Source: Paractinoplanes rishiriensis
GTDB taxonomy: Bacteria > Actinomycetota > Actinomycetes > Mycobacteriales > Micromonosporaceae
DNA: 64,000 bases
Direction: 5' to 3'
Assembly: GCF_016862375.1 (NCBI RefSeq)
Contig: NZ_BOMV01000007.1
Coordinates: 186,001 to 250,000 of the forward strand
Part shown: positions 1 to 8,367 of the stretch, one piece after another
Layout of the letters: each line of letters opens with the position of its first letter
How positions within the stretch are numbered: position 1 is the stretch's first letter
Position numbers and translations under genes: made by a program
The notes under the pieces: model-generated
The model's database searches: none
What the model saw: only the letters and a program-made list of their open reading frames with translations
Told to the model about the DNA's origin: nothing

Positions 1-1
1 C

Positions 2-523
2 CGGCATCTGGTCCTCACCGAGGCCGGCCGGATCGCCGCCGTGGCGGTCATGCGCAAGCACCGCCTCGCCGAGCTGCTGCTGGTCAACGTCATCGGCATG
101 CCCTACGAGGAGGCCCACCAGGAGGCCTGCCGCTGGGAGCACGTGATGAGCGACGCGGTCGAGCTGCGAGTCTACGAGCTGCTCAACCGTCCCACCCGTT
201 CCCCGTACGGCAATCCGATCCCCGGCCTCGACAAGCTGGGCGCGGCCGAGGACGGCGAGCCGGCCGAGGCTTTCGGGGTGAGCAACCAGGGCGAGCGTAA
301 CCTGGCCTTCCCCGGCCTGTCCGGCACGGTCGTGGTGCGCCGCATCTGCGAGAGCGTGCAGACCAACGCCGACGTGCTGCGCCAGTTGCACGCGGCCGGC
401 ATCGACCCGGGCACGACCGTCACCGTGGCGCAGGAGCGCGACGCCGTGACGATCGACCGTTCCGGCGACAAGATCCGCCTGCCGCGCGAGGTGGCGTCCC
501 GCGTCTTCGTGGCGGCCCACTAA
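2..523 (+). CDS. DtxR/IdeR-family metal-dependent regulator (5' truncated by window edge)
   Basis: The reading frame is open from the first base, so the N-terminal winged-helix DNA-binding domain lies outside the window. The visible part starts in the RHLVLTEAGR segment at the end of the wing. It continues through the dimerisation domain (MRKHRLAELLLVNVIGM) and the metal-site block EACRWEHVMSD, whose Cys, Glu and His match the ancillary and primary metal ligands of DtxR/IdeR. The last ~75 residues fit the SH3-like third domain. Family members bind Fe2+ or Mn2+ and repress iron-uptake or manganese genes as dimers. IdeR is more likely than MntR because the SH3 domain is present, but the metal cannot be read from sequence. 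The 3' end overlaps the convergent lipoprotein gene by 4 bp. Confidence 0.9.
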   Translation, partial: RHLVLTEAGRIAAVAVMRKHRLAELLLVNVIGMPYEEAHQEACRWEHVMSDAVELRVYELLNRPTRSPYGNPIPGLDKLGAAEDGEPAEAFGVSNQGERNLAFPGLSGTVVVRRICESVQTNADVLRQLHAAGIDPGTTVTVAQERDAVTIDRSGDKIRLPREVASRVFVAAH

Positions 524-1071
524 CCGGCGGTCGTGTCCATCGCCTTGGCGAGGGCGAGCAGCTTGTTGTTCATCGCGGTCACGTCGGCAGCCTTGGCGTT
601 CTTGGCAAACGTGAACCGCAGCGTCTGCAACTGCTTGGCCTCGCTGAGCCAGCCGATCTCCACGGTCGGCCCGTGCTCGCCCTTCGCCGCGGAGTTCAGC
701 CGGTAGCCGGCCTTGCCCAGCCCCTTGAGGGTGGTGGCCTTCCGGGGCTTGAGGTCGGAGTTGAACAGTTCCGCGTCGGCCGACGTGCTCTCCACCACGG
801 AGAGTGTCAAGTCGGGCCAGTTGCCGGTGACCGTCTGTACGACGCAGGTGGAGGTGTCGTCGACCTGGTCGGAGGCGGCCACGCTGAACTTGACGCCGAT
901 CTTCTCCTCGATGAAGGCGTAGTCCCAGAGGATGCAGGCGCCACCCGCCGAGGCCGCGGGCTGTTGGACCAGGTCAACCGGCGGTGTCGCGGCGGTCTCG
1001 GCGTCCCGGTCGTCGCAGCCGGTCAGCGCGAGGAGCACGGCGGCGCCGAGCACGACCCAACGCGAACGCAC
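520..1071 (-). CDS. Predicted small secreted lipoprotein
   Basis: 183 residues. The start is the GTG at 1071 because GGGAGGA sits 7 nt upstream; longer readings in this frame would run through the divergent promoter. The N-terminus is a lipoprotein signal: Arg at 3 and 5, a hydrophobic stretch and the lipobox LTGC, followed by an acidic DDRD. The mature part has Cys in GGACILWDY and in TSTCVVQT, which could form a disulfide, with alternating beta-like strands. This layout resembles the small actinobacterial DUF3558-type lipoproteins, but the family assignment is only a suggestion. It is transcribed divergently from the HTH gene at 1168, with a perfect inverted repeat between them, so the two are probably co-regulated. 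Confidence 0.75.
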   Translation of the reverse strand: MRSRWVVLGAAVLLALTGCDDRDAETAATPPVDLVQQPAASAGGACILWDYAFIEEKIGVKFSVAASDQVDDTSTCVVQTVTGNWPDLTLSVVESTSADAELFNSDLKPRKATTLKGLGKAGYRLNSAAKGEHGPTVEIGWLSEAKQLQTLRFTFAKNAKAADVTAMNNKLLALAKAMDTTAG

Positions 1072-1125
1072 GAGTAATCCTCCCGACGGTGTCCGGGGCA
1101 CACCGTACTGTGCGCGACCAGCCGA

Positions 1126-1154
1126 CGCTACTTGACACTCACTGTCAAGTAGCG
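1126..1154. promoter_or_regulatory. Perfect inverted repeat (12-bp arms, 5-nt spacer) in a divergent promoter
   Basis: The left arm CGCTACTTGACA (1126-1137) and right arm TGTCAAGTAGCG (1143-1154) are exact reverse complements around CTCAC. Each arm contains TTGACA, one per strand, so the -35 elements of both divergent genes may lie inside the palindrome. It is 13 bp from the GTG of the HTH gene and 54 bp from the start of the lipoprotein gene. This is the expected geometry for a dimeric repressor that shuts off both directions, most simply the HTH protein encoded next to it. Confidence 0.7.
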
Positions 1155-1167
1155 TGAGGATGGCCCG

Positions 1168-1611
1168 GTGACCCTGGTGGAGCAGATCGTCCGGCTGCTC
1201 GACGTCCGCCTGCTGGACCCGCTCGAGGTGCTGCTGGAGGGCGACGAGACGGTCGACGCGGTTCGGGTCCTGCTCCGCACCCGGGCCAAGCGCTGGGCCG
1301 ACACCCTGCTCAACGGCGACGACCCGGCCGCCACGATGACCGCGGCGAGGCTGATCGCCAACCTGTATCCGGGCGACCGCGCCTTCGACCCGCCGGCCGA
1401 CTGGTGGGCCACCCCGCTCGGCCAGGCGGTGGCCGTCCGGGCCGGGCACCCGTGGGCCGAGTCGGTCTCCTATGCCACCGCCGGCGCCATGCTCGGCATC
1501 ACCCGCCAGGGCGTCCACGACCTGGTGCGCCGCGGCCGCCTGCCGCGCCACCCCGACGGCGGCGTGCCGTCCGCGGCGATCCGCGACCGCCTCCGAGGAG
1601 AAACTCCATGA
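1168..1611 (+). CDS. HTH DNA-binding protein, excisionase-like C-terminus
   Basis: 147 residues starting at GTG 1168, with GAGGA 7 nt upstream. The N-terminal ~95 residues are helical (MTLVEQIVRLLDVRLLDPLEVLLEG...) and carry no motif I recognise. The C-terminal ~50 residues read YATAGAMLGITRQGVHDLVRRGRLPRHPDGGVPSAAI, a helix-turn-helix of the MerR/excisionase sort with a short wing, typical of DNA-binding proteins that read operator half-sites. The stop overlaps the hydrolase start in ATGA, so the two genes are translationally coupled. The palindrome at 1126-1154 is a natural target for it. Its exact family and ligand are unknown. Confidence 0.75.
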   Translation: MTLVEQIVRLLDVRLLDPLEVLLEGDETVDAVRVLLRTRAKRWADTLLNGDDPAATMTAARLIANLYPGDRAFDPPADWWATPLGQAVAVRAGHPWAESVSYATAGAMLGITRQGVHDLVRRGRLPRHPDGGVPSAAIRDRLRGETP

Positions 1612-2504
1612 TCAACGACCGCCTCATCGACGCCGGCGACCTGCCCCTGGCGGTCCGCGACTTCGGCGGCGACCAGCACCCGCTGCTGCTCCTGCACGGC
1701 GCCGGCGGCAACCTGGCGCAGATGACAACCCTGGCGCGCGCCCTGCGTCCGAACCACCGGGTGGTCACCGTCGACCTGCGCGGCCACGGCCGGTCCGGCG
1801 AAGCCGACTGGACCTGGGACGCGGCCCTCGGCGACCTGGCCTCGGTGTGCGCCCAGCTGGAACTCGACCGTCCCGCCGTGGTCGGCCACTCGCTGGGCGG
1901 CATGCTGGCGGCACTGTGGGGCCAGCGCCATCCCGAGTGCCCCGGCGTGGTCAGCCTCGACGGCAACCCGCCGCCCACCCGCCCCGACCACCTGCCCGGC
2001 CTCGACCCCGACAAGGCGGCCGCCGAACTGGCCCGCCTGCACGCCGTCTTCGACCAGTTCGAGTCCGCCGCCGGCCGGGTGATCCCCGCCGAGCAGCTCC
2101 CCGACCTGGTGGAACGCCAGCGGATGGCGGCCCGCGACATGGGCGCGAACGAGAAGGTCTGGATCGAGGCGTTCCGCCGCAACCTGGCCCACGAGAACGG
2201 CGAGACCTCGATCCGCCCGTCCGCCGCCACCACGGCCCGCCTGCGCACGCTGATGAACGAGCTGGACCTGACCCCGGTCTACCAGGCCACCACCTGCCCC
2301 GAGCTGCTCGTGCTGCCCACCCGCAACCTGCCCGAGCAGGAGCCGTTCGCCGAACTCTACGAGGCCCACCGCCGCTACCTGGTCGCCCGGGCCGCCGCGA
2401 TCGGCCACCTGAAATACCTCTCGCTCGCCGACACGTCGCACGCCATGCCGATCGAGCAACCCGCCGTCCTGGCCGGCCTGATCACCGATTTCCTGCGAGC
2501 CTGA
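1608..2504 (+). CDS. Alpha/beta hydrolase
   Basis: 298 residues with the alpha/beta-hydrolase fold order: oxyanion strand LLLLHGAGGN (~30-39), DLRGHGRSGE (~60-69), and nucleophile elbow GHSLGGM with the catalytic Ser at residue 95. A cap region of ~100 residues follows, and the likely catalytic His is H278 in DTSHAMPIEQP. The acid residue is not obvious and may be in the segment after strand 6. There is no signal peptide, so it is cytoplasmic. Possible activities are esterase, lactonase or haloalkane-type hydrolysis; the substrate cannot be told. It is coupled by ATGA to the HTH gene, suggesting the substrate or product is what the HTH protein senses. Confidence 0.88.
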   Translation: MINDRLIDAGDLPLAVRDFGGDQHPLLLLHGAGGNLAQMTTLARALRPNHRVVTVDLRGHGRSGEADWTWDAALGDLASVCAQLELDRPAVVGHSLGGMLAALWGQRHPECPGVVSLDGNPPPTRPDHLPGLDPDKAAAELARLHAVFDQFESAAGRVIPAEQLPDLVERQRMAARDMGANEKVWIEAFRRNLAHENGETSIRPSAATTARLRTLMNELDLTPVYQATTCPELLVLPTRNLPEQEPFAELYEAHRRYLVARAAAIGHLKYLSLADTSHAMPIEQPAVLAGLITDFLRA

Positions 2505-2759
2505 AAACCTATGAAAGTACGGGCGACCACAGGTCACCTCCGAGCAGTCCAGCTTGCTGCACATCCAGGCCGTCCGCCGCTTCCGGCCCCTTGGTAACGC
2601 CGCCGCACGCGCAAGACCAGGTCCCGCGCACCGCACGCCTCCTCTTGATCGTCAGCAGCAGCCACCGCTCGACCGTCGGTTCTCACCCGTTGAGCGCACC
2701 CACCCGCATCCCGGGACCGAGGCCCCGATAGCGGCCGGGAATGTACGGGGTCACGCGGG

Positions 2760-3933
2760 CTATCGGGTGGGCAGCGGCTTGGCGGCGCCGGATGCCAGCA
2801 AGCCGATGGCCAACGCCCCGAACACGCAGAGCAGCGCGTTCAGGACGCCGTAGCTGTGGGCCAGCACGCCGATCAGTGGCGGGCCGGCCAGGAAAGCCCC
2901 GTACCCGATCGAGCCCGCCACCGACACGCGGATCGCGGATCTCGTCGGGTCGTCGGCCGCTGAGCTCATGCCGATGGGGGAAGCCCAAGGACGCACCGGC
3001 TCCCCACAGCAGTGCGCCCACCAGCACCGCCGGCACGCCGATCTGGGCCACCACCAGGGTCAGCCCGACGACGCCCAGGACCACCGTGCCGCGCAGGACG
3101 CGCACCCGGCCCCAGCGTTCGATCGCGGTGCCGCCGAAGAAGCGGGACAGCGTCATCGCGGTCACGAAAGTGCCGTAGCCGATTGCTCCTACGGTCTCGG
3201 ACGCGCCGTAGGCGTCGACCAGGCTGATGGCGAGCCAGTCGTTCGCGACGCCCTCGGTGAAGCCGAAGCCGAGCATGATCAGTCCGATGAGGACGGTTCG
3301 GGGTTCGCGCCACGCCTCGAGGACGCTCATCGGGTGCTTCTCGCCGGGCGGGAGAGGCGTGTACGGCAGGAATGCCCGTACGGTCGGAATTGTCGCGCCC
3401 GCCGTCAGTGCCGCGGTGAGATAGAGCTGCACCCAGATCGGCAGGCCGGCGGCCGCCGCGAGGGCGCTCAGACCGGCGCCCAGCACCGTGCCCAGGCTGA
3501 AGCCGGCATGAAAGCGGGGCATCAGCGTCCGCCCCAGGTGGCGTTCGACGTCGGCGCCCTCGACGTTCATCGCGACGTCCCAGGTGCTGTTGCCGGCGCC
3601 CACCAGCACCAGGCCGGCCGCCGCGACCGACACGCTCCCGGTCAGCGTGCCGGTGCCCAGCCCGGCCAGCCCCAGCGCCATCGCACCGCTGCCCAGCAGG
3701 ATCGCGCGGGCCGGGCCGACGCGTTGCACCAGCGGGCCGGCCAGCGGGATCGCGGTGATCGCGGCGGCCGAGATGCACAGCAGCAGCAACCCGAAGCCGG
3801 CCACCGAGAGGCTCAGGTCGTCGCGCACCGCGGGGGCGCGGGCCAGCCAGCCGCCGAACGCCAGGCCGTTGGTGGCGAACGTGGCGCCGACCGCGACTTT
3901 GGCCAAGTTCAGGCGGGGTGATTGGAGGACCAC
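2760..3933 (-). pseudogene. MFS transporter (YbjJ/fucose-permease-like) with a frameshift
   Basis: From 3933 the frame encodes a normal 12-TM major-facilitator N-terminal and central part (NGLAFGGWLARAPAVRDD..., WDVAMNVEGADVER, GFTEGVANDWLAI). It runs as far as GASLGFP near 2980, where it falls into low-complexity Arg-rich sequence. The correct C-terminus (IGMSSAADDPTRSAIRVSVAGSIGY... LLASGAAKPLPTR, stop at 2760) is in another frame. The switch is at a run of five G (2976-2980 on the + strand); removing one base restores FPIGMSSA and a protein of ~390 residues. Either the gene is a recent pseudogene or the homopolymer was miscalled. Substrate unknown; relatives export or import small organics. 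Confidence 0.85.
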
Positions 3934-4251
3934 AACGCAAACTTACACGTTTAAGCCGGAGTGCCACGGAAAGCTCGGCAAGGGGGTGACGAGACACGAC
4001 AGTGTCCACAAACGAGAAAAGGCTTAACCCCCAAAAGCCCAAAAGCGGCACGCGTACGGCTAAAGCCGGGCGCGCCGGTTCGCGGCTAATGCGGGAAAGG
4101 CCGTTAACGCACGGTTTCGACGCGGCAGTTTAGGTCGTCGATCCGCACGTGTCTGTAGGCCGTGTGTGGACATTAGTTACGTCGCAGCGTCGATATCGTC
4201 ACGCCGCGTATCGACGTTGGCTTTCCACCAGGAGAAATCTTGGGGGAATCG
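3934..4251 (+). promoter_or_regulatory. 318-bp intergenic region and leader of the galactose oxidase gene
   Basis: No gene is visible here. The part near 3950 is A/T-rich by local standards (TTACACGTTTAAG) and is the likely promoter area of the MFS gene. Close to the oxidase gene there is an inverted repeat, CGTCGATA (4188-4195) and TATCGACG (4209-4216), separated by 13 nt. It could be an operator or a leader hairpin. AGGAGA at 4230 and GGGGGA at 4242 are ribosome-binding-site candidates. I looked for a recognisable riboswitch consensus and saw none. Confidence 0.4.
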
Positions 4252-7155
4252 ATGCGTGTGCGGCGACGCGGACGGGGAGCCGTTGCCACGGCGATGCTGT
4301 GTGTGCTGGTCGGCGTGGCGGCGGTGGTGCACCAGCAACCGGACGCGCCACCCGGCCCGGCCGCCGACCCGCACGCCGGTCATATCGTGCCGTCGCTGGT
4401 GCCGGCCGCGGTCACCACGGCCGCGCCGCTGCCGCGTACCGGATGGGAGATAACGGCCGACGACGCGGCAGAGACCGCAACCCGGGTCCTGGACGGCGAT
4501 CCCGCCACCTCGTGGCGGACCGCCGCGACCGCCCTGCCGCACCACCTCACCATCGACACCCGCAACCGGGTCGCGCTCAGCGGGCTCACCTACCTGCCGG
4601 CCGCCGGCGAGACCGGGCGGATCGGGCAGTACCAGGTGCAGATCAGCGACAACGGCACCACCTGGAGCGCACCGGTGGCGACCGGCACCTTCGCCGACGA
4701 CGAGGTGCTCAAGACCGTGGCGATCGGCACCGTGGTGACCCGGTACGTGCGGTTCAGCGCGCTCACCGAGGCCGGCAACCGGACCAGCGCGGTGGCCGCC
4801 GCGGAGATCAACCTGCTCGGCGGCACCGACCCGGCACTGCCCCGCACCGGCTGGACGATCGCACCGGACAGCCAGGAGACGGCCGCGCAGAACGGCCGGG
4901 CGGTCAACGCGCTGGACGGCAACACCACCACGTTCTGGCACAGCAGGTACAGCCCGGCGCCGGCCGGCCCGCTGCCGCACGCGATCACGGTCGACATGAA
5001 GACCGCCAACCTGGTGTCCGGCCTCGCCTACCTGCCCCGCCAGGACACGTCGAAGAACGGCCAGATCGGCCGCTACCGCATCGAGACCAGCATGAACGGC
5101 ACGGTGTGGGCACCGCCGTCGACCGGTGCGTTCACCGACTCCAAGTCGGCGCAGATCGCGCGGTTCGCGCCGACGCTGGCCCGGTTCGTCAAGCTCACCG
5201 CGCTCAGCGAGGCCGGCAACCGCGGGCCGTGGTCGTCGGTGGCCGAGGTCAACCTGCTCGGCCGGGCCAACCCGACGCTGAGCCGCTCCGGCTGGACGGT
5301 CACCGCGAGTTCGCAGGAGACCGCCGCCGCCGACAACCGGGCCGCCCTGGTGCTGGACGACAACGCCACCACCTTCTGGCACAGCCGCTACTCCCCCGCG
5401 CCGGCCGTCCCGCTGCCGCACACCCTGCAGTTCGACCTCACCCGGGTGGTCAACCTGGGCGGCCTGTCCTACCTGCCGCGGCCCACCGGGGTGAACGGCC
5501 GGATCGGGCAGTACCGGATCGCCACCTCCACCGACAACAGCACCTGGGACGTGCAGGCCAACGGCACGTTCGGCGACAGCGCGGCGCAGCAGACCGTGGT
5601 GTTCCCGCCGGTGGACGCCCGCTACGTGCGCCTCATCGCGGTCACCGAGGCCGGCAACCGCGGGCCGTGGAGCACCGCGGCCGAGATCTACCTGCTCGGC
5701 CCGAGCGGCTCCATCGTGCCGCAGCGCGGCGCCTGGGGTGCGCCGGTCGGCTTCCCGCTGGTGCCGGTGGCCGCCGCGCTGCTGCCCAACGGCAAGGTGC
5801 TGACCTGGTCGGCGTTCCAGAAGGACGCGTTCAGCGGCGGTACCGGCAAGACCGTGACGGCGATCTGGGACCCGGCCACCGGGGTGTCCACCCAGCGCAC
5901 GGTGAGCAACACCGGGCACGACATGTTCTGCCCCGGCATCTCGGCGCTGCCGGACGGCCGGGTCGTGGTCACCGGCGGCAACAACAGCGAGAAGACCAGC
6001 ATCTACAACCCGGCCACGGACGCCTGGACGGGCGGGCCGAACATGACGACGCCGCGCGGCTACCAGTCCAGCGTCACCCTCGGCGACGGCCGGGTCTTCA
6101 CCATCGGCGGATCGTGGAGCGGGCCGATCGGCGGCACCAACGGCGTGCCGCACAAGGCCGGCGAGGTCTGGTCGGCGAGCGGTGGCTGGAAGGCGCTGCC
6201 CGGCGCGGACGCCACGCCGAGCCTGACCGCGGACGCCAACCCGCTGGGCGACTACCGCAAGGACAACCACACCTGGCTGTTCGCGTGGAGCGGCGGCAAG
6301 GTGCTGCAGGCCGGGCCGAGCCGGCGGATGAACTGGTACTCCGCGGACGGGACCGGCTCGGTCACCACGGCCGGCACCCGGGGCGGGACGGACGCGATGA
6401 ACGGCACCGCGGTCATGTACGACACCGGCAAGATCCTCGCGGTCGGCGGCGCGACCAGCTACGAGGGTGTCGAGGCCACCGCGGACGCGCACCTGATCAC
6501 CGTGCGGGGCAGCACGGTGACCTCGCGGCAGGTTTCGTCGATGGCCAATACGCGGTCCTTCCACAGCAGCGTCGTGCTGCCGGACGGCCGGGTCGCGGTG
6601 ATCGGCGGGCAGAACTTCCCGGTGCCGTTCTCGGACAACACCGCGGTGCTGAACGCCGAACTGTGGGACCCGGTGACCGAGTCGTTCAGCACGATGGCCA
6701 CGGCCCGGGTGCCCCGGACGTACCACAGCGTGGCGCTGCTGCTGCCGGACGGCCGGGTGTTCAGCGGCGGCGGCGGCCTGTGCGGGGCGGGCTGCTCGAC
6801 CAACCACTTCGACGGCGAGATCTGGACCCCGCCGTACCTGCTGACCGCGACCGGCGCCGCGGCGCCCCGGCCGGTGCTGACCGAGGCGCCCACCGAGGCC
6901 GCGAACGGCGACACCGTCACGGTCCGGACCGACCGCGAGGTCACCGGCTTCGCGATGGTCCGGATGGGCACCGTGACCCACACCGTGAACACCGACCAGC
7001 GCCGGCTGTCGCTGCCGCACACCACGACCGCGGACGGCGGCTACGAACTGACCATCCCGCCCGACACCGGGATAGCCGTACCCGGTTACTGGATGCTTTT
7101 CGCCCTGGACGCCAAGGGTGTGCCCAGCGTCGCCAAGATCTTCAAAATCGGATAA
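4252..7155 (+). CDS. Secreted galactose oxidase with three discoidin (F5/8 type C) domains
   Basis: 967 residues from ATG 4252; a TTG at 4240 would add four residues. The N-terminus MRVRRRGRGAVATAMLCVLVGVAAVV is a signal peptide. Three ~140-residue F5/8C (CBM32-like) modules follow (about 65-200, 200-340, 340-485), each with WXXSRYSP-like and EAGNR motifs. Then comes a Kelch-repeat galactose oxidase barrel (~495-840) and the C-terminal DUF1929 Ig-like domain (~850-967). All residues of the copper/radical site known from fungal galactose oxidase are visible: C560 in FCPG and Y604 in RGYQSS (thioether pair), W622 in GSWSG, Y824-H825 in RTYHS, and H910 in THTVNTD. The enzyme should oxidise primary alcohols such as galactose C6 to aldehydes with release of H2O2, outside the cell. 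The discoidin modules should bind glycans. Confidence 0.93.
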   Translation: MRVRRRGRGAVATAMLCVLVGVAAVVHQQPDAPPGPAADPHAGHIVPSLVPAAVTTAAPLPRTGWEITADDAAETATRVLDGDPATSWRTAATALPHHLTIDTRNRVALSGLTYLPAAGETGRIGQYQVQISDNGTTWSAPVATGTFADDEVLKTVAIGTVVTRYVRFSALTEAGNRTSAVAAAEINLLGGTDPALPRTGWTIAPDSQETAAQNGRAVNALDGNTTTFWHSRYSPAPAGPLPHAITVDMKTANLVSGLAYLPRQDTSKNGQIGRYRIETSMNGTVWAPPSTGAFTDSKSAQIARFAPTLARFVKLTALSEAGNRGPWSSVAEVNLLGRANPTLSRSGWTVTASSQETAAADNRAALVLDDNATTFWHSRYSPAPAVPLPHTLQFDLTRVVNLGGLSYLPRPTGVNGRIGQYRIATSTDNSTWDVQANGTFGDSAAQQTVVFPPVDARYVRLIAVTEAGNRGPWSTAAEIYLLGPSGSIVPQRGAWGAPVGFPLVPVAAALLPNGKVLTWSAFQKDAFSGGTGKTVTAIWDPATGVSTQRTVSNTGHDMFCPGISALPDGRVVVTGGNNSEKTSIYNPATDAWTGGPNMTTPRGYQSSVTLGDGRVFTIGGSWSGPIGGTNGVPHKAGEVWSASGGWKALPGADATPSLTADANPLGDYRKDNHTWLFAWSGGKVLQAGPSRRMNWYSADGTGSVTTAGTRGGTDAMNGTAVMYDTGKILAVGGATSYEGVEATADAHLITVRGSTVTSRQVSSMANTRSFHSSVVLPDGRVAVIGGQNFPVPFSDNTAVLNAELWDPVTESFSTMATARVPRTYHSVALLLPDGRVFSGGGGLCGAGCSTNHFDGEIWTPPYLLTATGAAAPRPVLTEAPTEAANGDTVTVRTDREVTGFAMVRMGTVTHTVNTDQRRLSLPHTTTADGGYELTIPPDTGIAVPGYWMLFALDAKGVPSVAKIFKIG

Positions 7156-7170
7156 CCGGCCGCCTCAGCC

Positions 7171-7560
7171 GTGCGCCGATTGCCGGAACCTGCCGATATG
7201 AGGACTGTGCAGACAGCTGGGACCGGCCCGGCCAGGCCGCCGGCGACCCTCGCGGCGGTGGCCGGCACCGCCCGCGACACCGACATGGTGGCCCGCTACG
7301 GCGGCGAGGAACTCGCCGTCGTCCTGCCGGGCGCCGACCTGGACTGCGCGCACCGCACGGCGGAGCGCATCCGGGCGGCGGTCGCCGCTCTCGAGGCGCC
7401 GCATCCGGGCTCGCCGACCGGCTTCCTGACGGTCAGCGCCGGCGTCGCCACCTCGGCGCCCCGCCGCGGCACCCGGCCGGACGGCCTGCTGAAACAGGCC
7501 GACCGGTGCCTCTACGAAGCCAAGAACGGCGGCCGCAACCGGGTCGCGGCGGCCGGCTGA
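7171..7560 (+). pseudogene. Truncated GGDEF (diguanylate cyclase) remnant
   Basis: Only the second half of a GGDEF domain is present: RDTDMVARYGGEELAVVLPGADL carries the A-site as GGEEL, and the C-terminal helices with LLKQADRCLYEAKNGGRNRV follow. The front half of the domain, including the nucleotide-binding DxLTGLxNR segment and any sensor, is missing. What precedes GGEEL (RTVQTAGTGPARPPATLAAVAG) is not homologous to it. A start at GTG 7171 or ATG 7198 would make a ~120-residue product that could not cyclise GTP. It is best read as a 5'-deleted relic. It overlaps a hairpin shared with the convergent sugar operon. Confidence 0.75.
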
Positions 7561-7576
7561 CCCGGCCGGTCAGCCG
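7554..7576. terminator. Bidirectional hairpin between convergent genes
   Basis: CGGCTGACC (7554-7562) and GGTCAGCCG (7568-7576) form a 9-bp perfect stem with a 5-nt loop. It spans the stop of the GGDEF remnant and that of the last gene of the sugar operon. No U tract is seen on either side, which is usual for high-GC actinobacteria. Confidence 0.5.
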
Positions 7577-8355
7577 CGCAGGGCGCCCGACATGAAGCCG
7601 CGGACGTAGCTGCGCTGCAGGACGACGAAGAGCAGCAGGCACGGGATCGCCATGAAGGTGACGCCGGCCTCGAGTGCCGGGTAGTCGATGGCGCCGAAGG
7701 TGGCGGTCCGCATGTTCACCACGGCCAGCATCATCGTGAACTTGTCGGTGGAGTTGAGCAGGATCAGCGGGGCGAAGAACTCGCCCCACGAGGTGAGGAA
7801 CGCGAAGAGTGAAACCGTGACGAGCCCGGGCCGCACGGCGTGCAGCAGCACCCGGACCAGCACCGCGAGGCTGCCGCAGCCGTCGATCAGGGCCGACTCC
7901 TCGAGTTCCTTCGGGATGGCCTCGAACGCGTTGCGCATCATGAAGATCGAGAACGGCAGCTGGAACATGATCAGTACGAGGCTCAGGCCGACCAGCGAGT
8001 CCTGCAGGCCCAGCCAGCCGAGCAGCACGTACAGGGCGATCAGGATGGTCGCGTACGGCACCATGAGGATCGCTAGGGTGAGCAGGAACAGGGCGTTCTT
8101 GCCGGGGAAGTTGAACCGGCCGAAGGCGTACCCGCCCAGCGTGGCGACGAAGAGCGTGCCGCCGACGGTGAGGCCGCTGACCACGATGCTGTTCCAGACG
8201 TGTTCGAAGCGGATGCCGTTGTCCGAGGTGAACAGCCGTTCGTAGTTTTCCAACCCAAAACCTTGGGGGGTACGCACCGACGCGTACGCGCTCCAGGCCA
8301 GCGGGAACAGGAAGAGAATCGCCAGGGCAGCGCCGGTGACCCGGGACATGCGCAT
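7570..8355 (-). CDS. Sugar ABC transporter permease, MalG type
   Basis: 261 residues with about six membrane helices. The first is MSRVTGAALAILFLFPLAWSAYASV. The cytoplasmic EAA loop reads EAIPKELEESALIDGCGSLAVLVRVLL, the site that contacts the ATPase in CUT1 sugar importers. It is the last gene of the operon, 12 bp after the MalF-type permease. As in many actinobacterial CUT1 systems no ATPase is encoded nearby, so a shared ATPase of the MsiK type elsewhere in the genome is likely used. The neighbouring GH127 enzyme suggests import of arabino-oligosaccharides, which is inference. Confidence 0.92.
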   Translation of the reverse strand: MRMSRVTGAALAILFLFPLAWSAYASVRTPQGFGLENYERLFTSDNGIRFEHVWNSIVVSGLTVGGTLFVATLGGYAFGRFNFPGKNALFLLTLAILMVPYATILIALYVLLGWLGLQDSLVGLSLVLIMFQLPFSIFMMRNAFEAIPKELEESALIDGCGSLAVLVRVLLHAVRPGLVTVSLFAFLTSWGEFFAPLILLNSTDKFTMMLAVVNMRTATFGAIDYPALEAGVTFMAIPCLLLFVVLQRSYVRGFMSGALRG

Positions 8356-8367
8356 CGTCCAGACCCC

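Noticed and set aside
4140..4251. Cyclic-di-AMP (ydaO) riboswitch ahead of the secreted galactose oxidase
   Set aside because: Such riboswitches often precede secreted wall enzymes in actinobacteria, but the conserved core strings are absent here.
4177..7020. 947-codon open frame opposite the galactose oxidase gene
   Set aside because: Low-complexity antisense shadow; the + strand frame has full domain order and catalytic residues.
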